Position numbers and translations under genes: made by a program
In this document: in pieces, positions 1 to 5,518 of the stretch
How positions within the stretch are numbered: position 1 is the stretch's first letter
Layout of the letters: the number at the start of each line of letters is the position of its first letter
Assembly (NCBI GenBank): GCA_003978395.1
Contig: QNZV01000107.1
Coordinates: 1 to 5,518 of the forward strand
Direction: 5' to 3'
Source: Sulfurovum sp.
Lineage (GTDB): Bacteria > Campylobacterota > Campylobacteria > Campylobacterales > Sulfurovaceae
DNA: 5,518 nt
Notes under the pieces: model-generated
Seen by the model: only the letters and a program-made list of their open reading frames with translations
What the model was told of the DNA's origin: nothing
The model's database searches: none

Positions 1-24
1 TTAATCTCTTCATAACGGAACAAA

Positions 25-1866
25 ATGATACAACTGACAAATATAAGTAAAAGCTTCGGTGGGCAAACCCTTTTTAAAGACCTTAATCTCAAAATGAACT
101 CCAATCAAAAAATAGGACTTATAGGACGTAATGGTTCAGGAAAATCAACTCTTTTTAAAATTATACTAGATGAAGAGAGCCATGATAGTGGGGATGTCTC
201 TATTCCTAAGAACTATAAAATAGGAACATTAAGACAACACTTAACTTTTACAGAAAAAACGGTTAGAGAAGAGTGTTCTTTGGTTTTGAGCGAAGAGGAG
301 CAATATAATTTTTATAAAATAGAAAAGATTCTTTTTGGGCTTGGGTTTAGTAGTGAAGATTTAGAAAAAGACCCCATGAGCTTTTCGGGTGGGTATCAGA
401 TTCGTATTAATCTAGCAAAACTTTTGGCAACTGAACCAAATATGTTGCTACTTGATGAGCCTACCAACTACCTTGACCTACTCTCTTTGCGTTGGTTGAA
501 ACAGTTTATTCGTACTTTTGATGGAGAGGTTATTTTGATTACTCATGACCGTGATTTTATGGATAGCGTCACCACATATACCATGGGTATTCAGCGTAAA
601 ATGCTACATATCATTCAAGGCGATACAAAAAAGTATGATGCAAACTTATCACTAAGTGATGAGACCTATGAAAAGACACGCCAAAACCAAGAGAAAAAAC
701 GTAAAGAGCTTGAAGAGTTTGTAGCTAAAAATAAAGCACGTGCTTCAACTGCAGCGTTAGCCCAGTCTAAACAGAAAATTCTTGATAAAATGGAAGAGAT
801 GGAGAGTTTAGAGAGTGAAAGCAATTTAAATTTCTCGTTTAACTATAAAGAGACCCCTGCAAAAATTAATTTACGTGCTGAAAACTTGGGTTTTGGGTAC
901 AAAGAGAGTGAAAAACTTTTTAAGAACGTCTCTTTTGTTTTAGAAAATGGTAAAACTCTAGCGATTATTGGTAAAAATGGTAAAGGTAAATCTACCCTTT
1001 TGAACTACATAGCAGGAGAGTTACCTTTACAAGATGGTGCTTTAAATTTCCACCCTTCAACGACTATGGCTCATTTTGGACAGACAAATATTGAACGGCT
1101 CAACACATCATCAACCATTATTGAAGAGTTAAGCTCGGTCAGTTTGAAAATAGGTATTTCCGAAGTTAGAAGTATTTGTGGAACAATGATGTTTTCAGGA
1201 GAGTTGGCAGATAAAAAAATCTCTGTTCTATCGGGTGGAGAGCGAAGCCGTGTAATGCTTGGAAAAATTATCGCCACAGAAGCAAACCTACTTCTACTAG
1301 ATGAACCGACCAACCACTTGGATATGTACTCTATAGACTCACTCTGTAGAGCCATAGAGGGGTTTAAAGGCTCAACCATTATGGTTACCCATAGCGAAAT
1401 GCTTTTACGCCGTTTGGCTGATGCTTTGGTTATTTTTCACAAAGGTGGAGCAGAGTTTTTTGATGGAAGCTATGATGAGTTCTTAGAGAAAATTGGTTGG
1501 GAAGAGGAAGGTGGAGTAGTTGAAAAAAAAGTAAAAAGCTCAAAACCAAAAATTGACAATAAAGAGAAAAAACGCCTCAGAAAAGAACTCATAAATGCAC
1601 GAAGTAAAGAGAACGCTCCACACAAAAAAGAGTTGGAGTTTTGTGAAAATAAAATTATAAAGCTTGAAGAGCAACTTGAGGTTGAAAATGAAAAACTTAT
1701 CCAAGCGTCCAATTTGGGAGAGAACTCAGCCATGATAGAAGCTTCACAAAATATTGGAAAACTTCAATCTGAAGTTGATGCATTATTTGAACGTTTAGAG
1801 GTGGCATCTGAATCTTTAGATGAGATTGAAGAGAGATATGCACCTCAATTAAAAGAGGTTGAATAG
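25..1866 (+). CDS. ABC-F family ATP-binding protein (Uup/YheS-like), two ATPase domains
   Basis: This 613-residue soluble protein has two ABC ATPase domains and no membrane segments, the layout of the ABC-F family, whose characterised members act on ribosomes rather than in transport. Domain 1 has Walker A GRNGSGKST (34-42), signature FSGGYQIR (120-127), Walker B LLLLDEPTN-type motif (about 140-148, catalytic Glu kept) and H-switch THD (173-175). A charged helical linker (about 212-265, with KNKARAST and AQSKQK) corresponds to the ABC-F interdomain arm. Domain 2 has Walker A GKNGKGKST (316-324), signature LSGGERSR (402-409), Walker B with DEPTNHLD (426-433) and THS (455-457) in place of the more usual THD. 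A Lys/Glu-rich coiled coil (about 510-605) ends the protein, as in Uup and YheS. The ATG is supported by the immediate start of the domain 1 fold; its ribosome site is weak (GGA at 17-19). The exact subfamily and substrate state (translation factor or antibiotic protection) cannot be told from sequence alone. Confidence 0.93.
   Translation: MIQLTNISKSFGGQTLFKDLNLKMNSNQKIGLIGRNGSGKSTLFKIILDEESHDSGDVSIPKNYKIGTLRQHLTFTEKTVREECSLVLSEEEQYNFYKIEKILFGLGFSSEDLEKDPMSFSGGYQIRINLAKLLATEPNMLLLDEPTNYLDLLSLRWLKQFIRTFDGEVILITHDRDFMDSVTTYTMGIQRKMLHIIQGDTKKYDANLSLSDETYEKTRQNQEKKRKELEEFVAKNKARASTAALAQSKQKILDKMEEMESLESESNLNFSFNYKETPAKINLRAENLGFGYKESEKLFKNVSFVLENGKTLAIIGKNGKGKSTLLNYIAGELPLQDGALNFHPSTTMAHFGQTNIERLNTSSTIIEELSSVSLKIGISEVRSICGTMMFSGELADKKISVLSGGERSRVMLGKIIATEANLLLLDEPTNHLDMYSIDSLCRAIEGFKGSTIMVTHSEMLLRRLADALVIFHKGGAEFFDGSYDEFLEKIGWEEEGGVVEKKVKSSKPKIDNKEKKRLRKELINARSKENAPHKKELEFCENKIIKLEEQLEVENEKLIQASNLGENSAMIEASQNIGKLQSEVDALFERLEVASESLDEIEERYAPQLKEVE
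1853..1858 (+). promoter_or_regulatory. Ribosome binding site for the DUF819 gene, inside the ABC-F gene
   Basis: AAGAGG lies 10 bases before the ATG at 1869 and within the last codons of the upstream gene. It supports the chosen start and the idea of coupled translation across the 2-base gap. Confidence 0.5.
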
Positions 1867-1868
1867 TA

Positions 1869-3032
1869 ATGATAACAACAGCATTCCCCTATCTAACCAT
1901 TTTACTATTTATTGCCTCGATGCTCGTCTTTTTGGAAGCCAAAAGCAAAGCCAAGTTTTTTGAATACTTACCTGCCATTGTTATTTTATACTTTACCGTA
2001 ATGACACTCTCTACTTTAGAGATATGGACAAAAACAGATGAAATTAATGCAACGTATAAAGCATTTAAATCAAACCTTTTACCTGCCATGATATTTTTAA
2101 TGTTGCTTCAAAGCGATATACGAAAAATTTTTAAATTAGGTAAAAAAATTCTGCTCACATTCTTTTTGGCTTCTGTGAGTATCTCGTTAGGATTTATTGT
2201 GATGTTTACACTGATGAATGGCTTTTTTGAAGCTGAATCATGGAAAGCATTTGGAGCATTGAGTGGCTCTTGGATGGGAGGTACGGGAAACATGGTTGCT
2301 ATTCAATCAGCCTTAGAGTTGCCCGACTCTAAAATGGGCTATGTGCTGTTAATTGACTCTATAGACTATGCCATTTGGGTTATGATACTCTTAGCCTTAG
2401 TTCCTTTTGCCAAACAGTTCAATGCGTGGACAAAAGCAGACGGTTCAATTTTGGAGACCTTGGGTTCTACACTTGACAATGAAAAAGAGAAAAAAGCCAT
2501 TAATTTCCCTTCTCTGTTTATGATGTTGGGATTAGCCCTTATGGTTTCGCTTATTGCTCAATCTATCGCCCCATTGCTTCCAACCACAAGCTTTTTGACC
2601 AACACCACATGGATTGTTATTTTTGCTACATTTACAGGGATAGGTTTTGGAATGACCCCACTGAGTAAAGAAGCATCAGCCGAACCACTAGCAAACATTA
2701 TGCTCTATCTCATCGTAGCCCTTATCGCTTCACGTGCCAATTTTGCAGAGCTTAGTCAAGCCCCACTCTATATTGTAGCAGGGTTTATGATTATTCTTAT
2801 TCATGCTTCCATTATGATAATCTTTGCAAAACTCTTTAAATTGGATTTATTCTCATTAGGTGTTGCATCCTTAGCCAATATTGGAGGGGTAGCCTCTGCA
2901 CCTATTTTGGCAGGAGCATACAACAAGGCGTTAATTCCTATTGGCGTATTAATGGCAATGATGGGGTATATAGTTGGAACCTTTATGGGATTGGGGGTTT
3001 CACAGGTTTTACGGGGGATTATTGCAATATAA
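1869..3032 (+). CDS. DUF819 family (YjcL-like) integral membrane protein
   Basis: The 387-residue product is very hydrophobic, with about ten membrane segments (roughly residues 5-21, 33-50, 68-80, 93-116, 156-180, 213-233, 247-262, 273-291, 298-320, 353-378). Two small-residue-rich stretches look like discontinuous or re-entrant segments: GALSGSWMGGTGNM (129-142) and SLANIGGVASAPILAGAY (334-351). These motifs and the length are the marks of the DUF819 family (Bacillus YjcL and relatives), a transporter-like fold; I know of no substrate I could assign with confidence. A hydrophilic loop (about 182-212, rich in Glu and Lys) separates the halves. The start codon lies 2 bases after the stop of the ABC-F gene, with AAGAGG (1853-1858) inside that gene's end as the ribosome site, so the two are probably cotranscribed and translationally coupled. 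No functional link between them is evident beyond this spacing. Confidence 0.88.
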   Translation: MITTAFPYLTILLFIASMLVFLEAKSKAKFFEYLPAIVILYFTVMTLSTLEIWTKTDEINATYKAFKSNLLPAMIFLMLLQSDIRKIFKLGKKILLTFFLASVSISLGFIVMFTLMNGFFEAESWKAFGALSGSWMGGTGNMVAIQSALELPDSKMGYVLLIDSIDYAIWVMILLALVPFAKQFNAWTKADGSILETLGSTLDNEKEKKAINFPSLFMMLGLALMVSLIAQSIAPLLPTTSFLTNTTWIVIFATFTGIGFGMTPLSKEASAEPLANIMLYLIVALIASRANFAELSQAPLYIVAGFMIILIHASIMIIFAKLFKLDLFSLGVASLANIGGVASAPILAGAYNKALIPIGVLMAMMGYIVGTFMGLGVSQVLRGIIAI

Positions 3033-3044
3033 GTCCCTGTTTTT
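3012..3044 (+). terminator. Possible weak intrinsic terminator on the DUF819 stop codon
   Basis: CGGGGGATT (3012-3020) can pair imperfectly with AAGTCCCTG (3031-3039) across a 10-base loop, with G-T wobbles and one A-G mismatch, followed by five T (3040-3044). The TAA stop at 3030-3032 lies at the loop/stem edge. The location between convergent genes fits a terminator for the left operon, but the stem is poor and the T-run short. No matching hairpin with a T-run is seen for the minus-strand gene. Confidence 0.3.
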
Positions 3045-3048
3045 AAAA

Positions 3049-3462
3049 TTATATTTTACATCCTCTTCCTGCAATATCTTCCAAACTTGACTCTCTAAAC
3101 ATTTTTTGGAGTAAACGTTTTGGTTTCATCCATTGGTCGTGCAGAGCACATTTACACATTCCATTACAAAACCCTATTCCTAAAACACACTGCTCATCTT
3201 GCATGGAGTCATTAAATACTTTTAAAATATCACCCACCATAATATCTGAAGCATTCTTTTTTAATGTATATCCACCCTCTCTACCCCTAATAGATACCAC
3301 TAAATCTGCTTTTACCAATTCTGTCATAATTTTTGTCAAAAACTTATAAGGTATCTGTAGTGCTTCAGATAACTTTGTAGCATTTATAAGTGAAGAATCT
3401 TTTTTATCTGCCATATAAGCCAACATTCTTATTGCGTATTGCGAGGTATTACTCAATTGCAT
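3049..3462 (-). CDS. Rrf2 family transcriptional regulator, probable Fe-S NO/redox sensor (NsrR/IscR-like)
   Basis: This 137-residue protein has the Rrf2 winged-helix domain: start MQLSNTSQYAIRMLAYMA, recognition region around KLSEALQIPYKFLTKIM (30-46) and wing SIRGREGGY (57-65). The cluster-binding loop follows, with C92, C99, C103 and C105 and H108 in the sequence QCVLGIGFCNGMCKCALHDQW. C92/C99/C105/H108 match in order and nearly in spacing the Cys3-His ligands of IscR (C92, C98, C104, H107) and the three Cys of NsrR; C103 and C135 are extra. It should therefore bind an iron-sulfur cluster and change DNA binding when the cluster is lost or nitrosylated. It is divergent from norC across 131 bases containing paired palindromes, so it is probably the local regulator of norCB and of itself. 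Start: ATG at 3462 with GGGG (3467-3470) 4 bases upstream. It converges on the DUF819 gene with a 16-base gap. Whether it is a true NsrR orthologue is not decided by the sequence. Confidence 0.88.
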   Translation of the reverse strand: MQLSNTSQYAIRMLAYMADKKDSSLINATKLSEALQIPYKFLTKIMTELVKADLVVSIRGREGGYTLKKNASDIMVGDILKVFNDSMQDEQCVLGIGFCNGMCKCALHDQWMKPKRLLQKMFRESSLEDIAGRGCKI

Positions 3463-3489
3463 ACGACCCCTTTTTTATTTAACTCCTAT

Positions 3490-3500
3490 ATTATATTATA
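3490..3500 (-). promoter_or_regulatory. Candidate -10 box of the Rrf2 gene
   Basis: On the minus strand the sequence TATAATATAAT contains two overlapping perfect TATAAT boxes (3500-3495 and 3495-3490). A start site near 3483-3488 would leave a leader of roughly 20-25 bases before the ATG at 3462. The -35 position (about 3518-3523, CTTAAA) is a poor match and lies in the centre of the first palindrome, consistent with autoregulation. AT-rich DNA makes chance matches likely. Confidence 0.45.
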
Positions 3501-3511
3501 AATATGTTAAT

Positions 3512-3529
3512 TACTACTTTAAGGTAGTA
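3512..3529. promoter_or_regulatory. Palindromic operator candidate 1 in the Rrf2-norC intergenic region
   Basis: TACTACTTTAAGGTAGTA is a near-perfect 18-base palindrome: eight of nine base pairs match, the exception being T7/G12. Six-base half-sites TACTAC and GTAGTA are separated by TTTAAG. It covers the -35 position of the candidate norC promoter and of the candidate Rrf2 promoter. The dyad size suits a dimeric winged-helix protein such as the adjacent Rrf2 regulator. Assignment to that protein is inferred from position only. Confidence 0.6.
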
Positions 3530-3544
3530 TTAAATTGTAATGGG

Positions 3545-3550
3545 TATTAT
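3545..3550 (+). promoter_or_regulatory. Candidate -10 box of norCB
   Basis: TATTAT matches the -10 consensus at five of six positions and lies between the two palindromes, with a G-rich TGGG just before it. The start site would fall at about 3557, giving a leader of about 37 bases. No good -35 is present at the expected place (3522-3527, AGGTAG), which would suit either a regulated promoter or the weak -35 use common in Campylobacterota. Confidence 0.4.
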
Positions 3551-3556
3551 TTCAAT

Positions 3557-3574
3557 TACTACTCATAGGTAGAA
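3557..3574. promoter_or_regulatory. Palindromic operator candidate 2 upstream of norC
   Basis: TACTACTCATAGGTAGAA repeats the architecture of the first palindrome: TACTAC, a 6-base spacer, then GTAGAA with one mismatch in the right arm. It is identical to the first copy at 14 of 18 positions, and both are preceded by AAT. The centre-to-centre distance is 45 bases. It would lie at the predicted norC transcription start and just downstream, a position typical of repressor binding. Confidence 0.55.
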
Positions 3575-3580
3575 TTTAAA

Positions 3581-3587
3581 AAGAGGA
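3581..3587 (+). promoter_or_regulatory. Ribosome binding site of norC
   Basis: AAGAGGA sits 6 bases before the ATG at 3594, and fixes this start over the later in-frame ATG at 3618. Confidence 0.6.
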
Positions 3588-3593
3588 TAATCC

Positions 3594-4040
3594 ATGACTG
3601 AACGTATAACGAAAAGTATGGCAAAAAATATCTATTATGGTGGTGGTACATTTGCACTTATGATATTTATTGCTTTGACTTTTGATACCGTACATCAAAT
3701 ACCAAAACGCTCCAATCAGCAAAATATGACTGAGAGTGTTGTAGCTGGAAAGAAACTTTGGGAGAAAAATGACTGTGTTGGATGTCACAGTATTGTGGGA
3801 GAGGGAGCCTATTATGCACCTGAACTCATGAATGTATTTCAAAGAAGAGGGGCTTCAGATGAAACTGCATTTAAAGCCTATATGCAAGGATGGATGGCAG
3901 CACAACCATTAGCAATACCAAACAGAAGAAAAATGCCACAATTTCATTTAACACCAACAGAAGTTGATAATTTATCAGATTTTCTAATTTGGACATCTAA
4001 AATAGACGCCAATGACTGGCCACCAACCATTGAAGGATAG
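3594..4040 (+). CDS. norC: Nitric oxide reductase subunit C (membrane-anchored cytochrome c)
   Basis: NorC is the small subunit of cytochrome-c-dependent nitric oxide reductase; it takes electrons from periplasmic carriers and passes them to NorB for 2 NO to N2O. The 148-residue length is normal for the family. One membrane anchor (about residues 13-32, GGGTFALMIFIALTF) follows a short cytoplasmic N-terminus, and the rest would face the periplasm. The single haem c site is CVGCH (61-65, H65 proximal ligand), followed by the family-typical VGEGAYYAPEL (68-78). The axial Met is most likely M114 in RRKMPQFHLT (111-120). The C-terminal helix includes LSDFLIWTSKID. No cleavable signal peptide is expected, as the anchor stays. 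norB begins 9 bases later, so the two form an operon whose promoter lies in the palindrome-bearing gap shared with the Rrf2 gene. Confidence 0.95.
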   Translation: MTERITKSMAKNIYYGGGTFALMIFIALTFDTVHQIPKRSNQQNMTESVVAGKKLWEKNDCVGCHSIVGEGAYYAPELMNVFQRRGASDETAFKAYMQGWMAAQPLAIPNRRKMPQFHLTPTEVDNLSDFLIWTSKIDANDWPPTIEG

Positions 4041-4043
4041 GAG
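4039..4043 (+). promoter_or_regulatory. Ribosome binding site of norB overlapping the norC stop
   Basis: AGGAG is formed partly by the norC TAG stop (4038-4040) and lies 6 bases before the norB ATG at 4050. The stop/ribosome-site overlap favours translational coupling of the two subunits, which are needed in equal amounts. Confidence 0.6.
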
Positions 4044-4049
4044 AAAACT

Positions 4050-5423
4050 ATGAAATATACATCACAATCGGTCGCAAAACCGTATTTTATTTTTGCATTG
4101 ATTCTTCTTGCTGGAGAGATTCTTTTTGGTTTACTTATGGGTATTCAATATATTTGGGGAGATTTTTTATTCCCATTAATTCCGTTTAATGTACTAAGAA
4201 TGGTACATACAAATTTACTCATAGTCTTGTTACTGTTTGGTTTTATGGGTGCCACATATTATCTCATACCCGAAGAATCAGAAAATGAACTTTGGAGTCC
4301 AAAGTTAGCAATGATTACTTTTTGGGTCTTTGTTGTAGCAGGTGTACTTACTATTCTAGGCTATTTGTTTGTACCTTACGCACAGTTAACAGAGCTTACC
4401 TTTAACAATCTTTTACCTACGATGGGTAGAGAGTTTTTAGAACAACCCTTGCCTACCAAAGTGGGAATTGTTCTTGTCGTACTCTCTTACCTTTTAAATG
4501 TTAGTATGACCATCCTTAAGGGAAGAAGAACTGTCATTACTACCGTTCTCTTAACAGGTCTTTTAGGTCTTGCAGTATTTTTCTTGTTTGCATTCTATGT
4601 GCCAGACAACCTTATTATGGATAAGTTTTTCTGGTGGTTTACTGTCCACTTATGGGTAGAAGCAACTTGGGAGCTTATCTTAGGTGCAATCTTGGCATTT
4701 GTACTAATCAAAGTAACTGGGGTAGATAGAGAACATATTGATAAATGGCTCTACCTCATCATTGCGATGACTATGGTATCTGGAATCCTTGGAACTGGGC
4801 ATCATTTCTTCTATATGGGTGCTCCTGAGTATTGGTTGTGGATTGGGTCTATCTCATCAGCTGTTGAGCCTTTACCATTCTTGCTTATGGTTTTGTTCGC
4901 CTTTACCATGGCTAGAGATAGAAAAATAAAGCATGATAATGAGATTGCTTTGACTTGGGCAAAAGGTAATGCTGTTATGGGATTCCTTGGTGCTGGTGTT
5001 TGGGGATTCTTTCATACACTTGCCCCTGTTAATATGTACACACATGGTACGCAACTAACGGCTGCACATGGTCATCTCTCTTTTTACGGTGCGTATGTTA
5101 TGATTATTTTTACTGTCATCTCTTATGCTATGCCTATACTCAGAGGTCGTCCTCATGGAAATTGTGCAAAAGCACAAAAGGTTGAACTTACTTCTTTTTG
5201 GATGATGAACATCGGTATGCTCGGTCTTACCTTGGCATTAAGTGCTGCAGGTATCGTACAAATTATGGATCAACGTGTGGGTACAGACCTTATAGGGTTT
5301 ATGGAGTCACAGGAATCTATCAATGGTATCTATATGGTTCGTGCTGGGTTTGGTCTACTTGTATTTACTGGTCTACTTACCTATTTTTACAGTTTCTTTG
5401 TTAAAGAACCTGCCAAATCATAG
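4050..5423 (+). CDS. norB: Nitric oxide reductase subunit B (catalytic, haem b/b3-FeB)
   Basis: NorB is the catalytic subunit of cNOR in the haem-copper oxidase superfamily; it reduces NO to N2O at a haem b3/non-haem iron (FeB) site in the cytoplasmic membrane. The 457-residue length fits the cNOR form (not the roughly 760-residue quinol-dependent qNOR), and it pairs with norC just upstream. About twelve membrane helices are visible. Ligands can be placed by comparison with Pseudomonas NorB at a constant offset of 7: low-spin haem b H53 and H342, haem b3 H340 (TAAHGHLSF), FeB H200 (FTVHLWVEATWE), H251 and H252 (GTGHHFF), and the FeB glutamate E204. The conserved acidic residues E208 and E273 are also present. 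No tyrosine crosslink motif of oxygen reductases is seen. All key residues are intact, so the enzyme should be active. The start is supported by AGGAG 6 bases upstream. Confidence 0.97.
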   Translation: MKYTSQSVAKPYFIFALILLAGEILFGLLMGIQYIWGDFLFPLIPFNVLRMVHTNLLIVLLLFGFMGATYYLIPEESENELWSPKLAMITFWVFVVAGVLTILGYLFVPYAQLTELTFNNLLPTMGREFLEQPLPTKVGIVLVVLSYLLNVSMTILKGRRTVITTVLLTGLLGLAVFFLFAFYVPDNLIMDKFFWWFTVHLWVEATWELILGAILAFVLIKVTGVDREHIDKWLYLIIAMTMVSGILGTGHHFFYMGAPEYWLWIGSISSAVEPLPFLLMVLFAFTMARDRKIKHDNEIALTWAKGNAVMGFLGAGVWGFFHTLAPVNMYTHGTQLTAAHGHLSFYGAYVMIIFTVISYAMPILRGRPHGNCAKAQKVELTSFWMMNIGMLGLTLALSAAGIVQIMDQRVGTDLIGFMESQESINGIYMVRAGFGLLVFTGLLTYFYSFFVKEPAKS

Positions 5424-5426
5424 GAG
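5422..5426 (+). promoter_or_regulatory. Ribosome binding site of the gene after norB, overlapping the norB stop
   Basis: AGGAG shares bases with the norB TAG stop (5421-5423) and lies 7 bases before the ATG at 5434. The junction copies the norC/norB one, which supports a real downstream gene in the same operon. Confidence 0.55.
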
Positions 5427-5433
5427 ATTAAAG

Positions 5434-5518
5434 ATGCTTCATTATTGGCTTGAATTCGAAGAGAGTATGGGAAAAGTATGGGATAAATATCTCAATAAAA
5501 AAGTCCATAAACTTCATG
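5434..5518 (+). CDS. Partial gene, probable NorD-like VWA protein for NO reductase assembly (N-terminus only)
   Basis: An open frame starts 10 bases after norB with a good ribosome site and runs off the window edge after 28 codons. The visible residues include WLEFEESMGKVWDKYL (5-20), which resembles the N-terminal LEPEE-x-VG-x-LWHR pattern I recall from NorD proteins. NorD carries a C-terminal von Willebrand A domain and works with the MoxR-type AAA+ ATPase NorQ to load FeB iron into NorB. No signal peptide or membrane segment is visible in this fragment. The position directly after norB supports the assignment, although many nor operons have norQ in between. With only 28 residues the call is tentative; the diagnostic VWA domain lies outside the window. 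Confidence 0.55.
   Translation, partial: MLHYWLEFEESMGKVWDKYLNKKVHKLH

Noticed and set aside
1071..1379. Minus-strand 102-codon open frame inside the ABC-F gene
   Set aside because: It is antisense to the second ATPase domain, including its signature and Walker B coding, and has no ribosome site or domain of its own.
3045..3057. AT-rich near-palindrome between the convergent genes as a bidirectional terminator
   Set aside because: It has no G-C stem and no clear T-run after a hairpin on the minus strand.
3533..3557. AATTG-N15-CAATT inverted repeat as an FNR/NssR-type box upstream of norC
   Set aside because: The arms are too far apart for the TTGAT-N4-ATCAA or TTAAC-N4-GTTAA architecture, and short AT-rich repeats are expected by chance here.
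3524..3562. RNA stem-loop between GTAGTA (3524-3529) and TACTAC (3557-3562)
   Set aside because: The pairing arises because the two operators are copies of each other; most of it lies upstream of the predicted norC start, so it would not be transcribed with norC.
3576..3842. Minus-strand 88-codon open frame over the start of norC
   Set aside because: It overlaps norC, which has clear haem c and anchor motifs; the antisense product has no recognisable domain.
5198..5404. Plus-strand 68-codon frame inside norB
   Set aside because: It is an out-of-frame reading of the conserved last helices of NorB, with a Tyr/Gly-rich composition typical of frame shadows.
4050..5423. NorB as a quinol-type qNOR or an oxygen-reducing oxidase
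   Set aside because: The length lacks the N-terminal qNOR extension, a norC partner is present, and the FeB glutamate E204 marks a NO reductase rather than a copper-site oxidase.

Overview
The window is AT-rich and densely coded. It carries five complete genes and the start of a sixth. The norC-norB pair without fused quinol-oxidase or cupredoxin domains, the AT-rich coding style, short gene gaps and strong AGGAG-type ribosome sites suggest a denitrifying or NO-detoxifying member of the Campylobacterota, for example a Sulfurimonas-like organism. That assignment is an inference from gene content and style, not from a marker gene.

Left half (about 1-3050, plus strand): a two-domain ABC-F ATPase of the Uup/YheS type is followed after only 2 bases by a multi-spanning membrane protein of the DUF819 (YjcL-like) family. 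The pair looks like an operon, and a weak hairpin plus T-run sits on the stop codon of the second gene.

Right half (3049-5518): a minus-strand Rrf2-family regulator with an IscR/NsrR-like Cys3-His set is transcribed away from a plus-strand norC-norB cluster encoding a cytochrome-c-type nitric oxide reductase. norB is followed after 10 bases by a reading frame cut by the window edge, whose first 28 residues resemble the start of NorD, a VWA-domain protein used to assemble the reductase. All the metal ligands known for the cNOR active site can be located in NorB, and NorC has its haem c motif and a plausible axial Met.

The 131-base divergent intergenic region is the most informative non-coding stretch. 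It holds two copies of an 18-base imperfect palindrome (TACTAC-N6-GTAGTA type) 45 bases apart, flanking a candidate norC -10 box. The first copy also falls over the -35 position of the regulator's own candidate promoter. The simple model is that the Rrf2 protein senses NO or iron-sulfur status, represses norCB and itself at these sites, and releases them when its cluster is attacked by NO. Nothing in the window clearly looks like a wholly new system; the operator/regulator pair is the part most worth testing.
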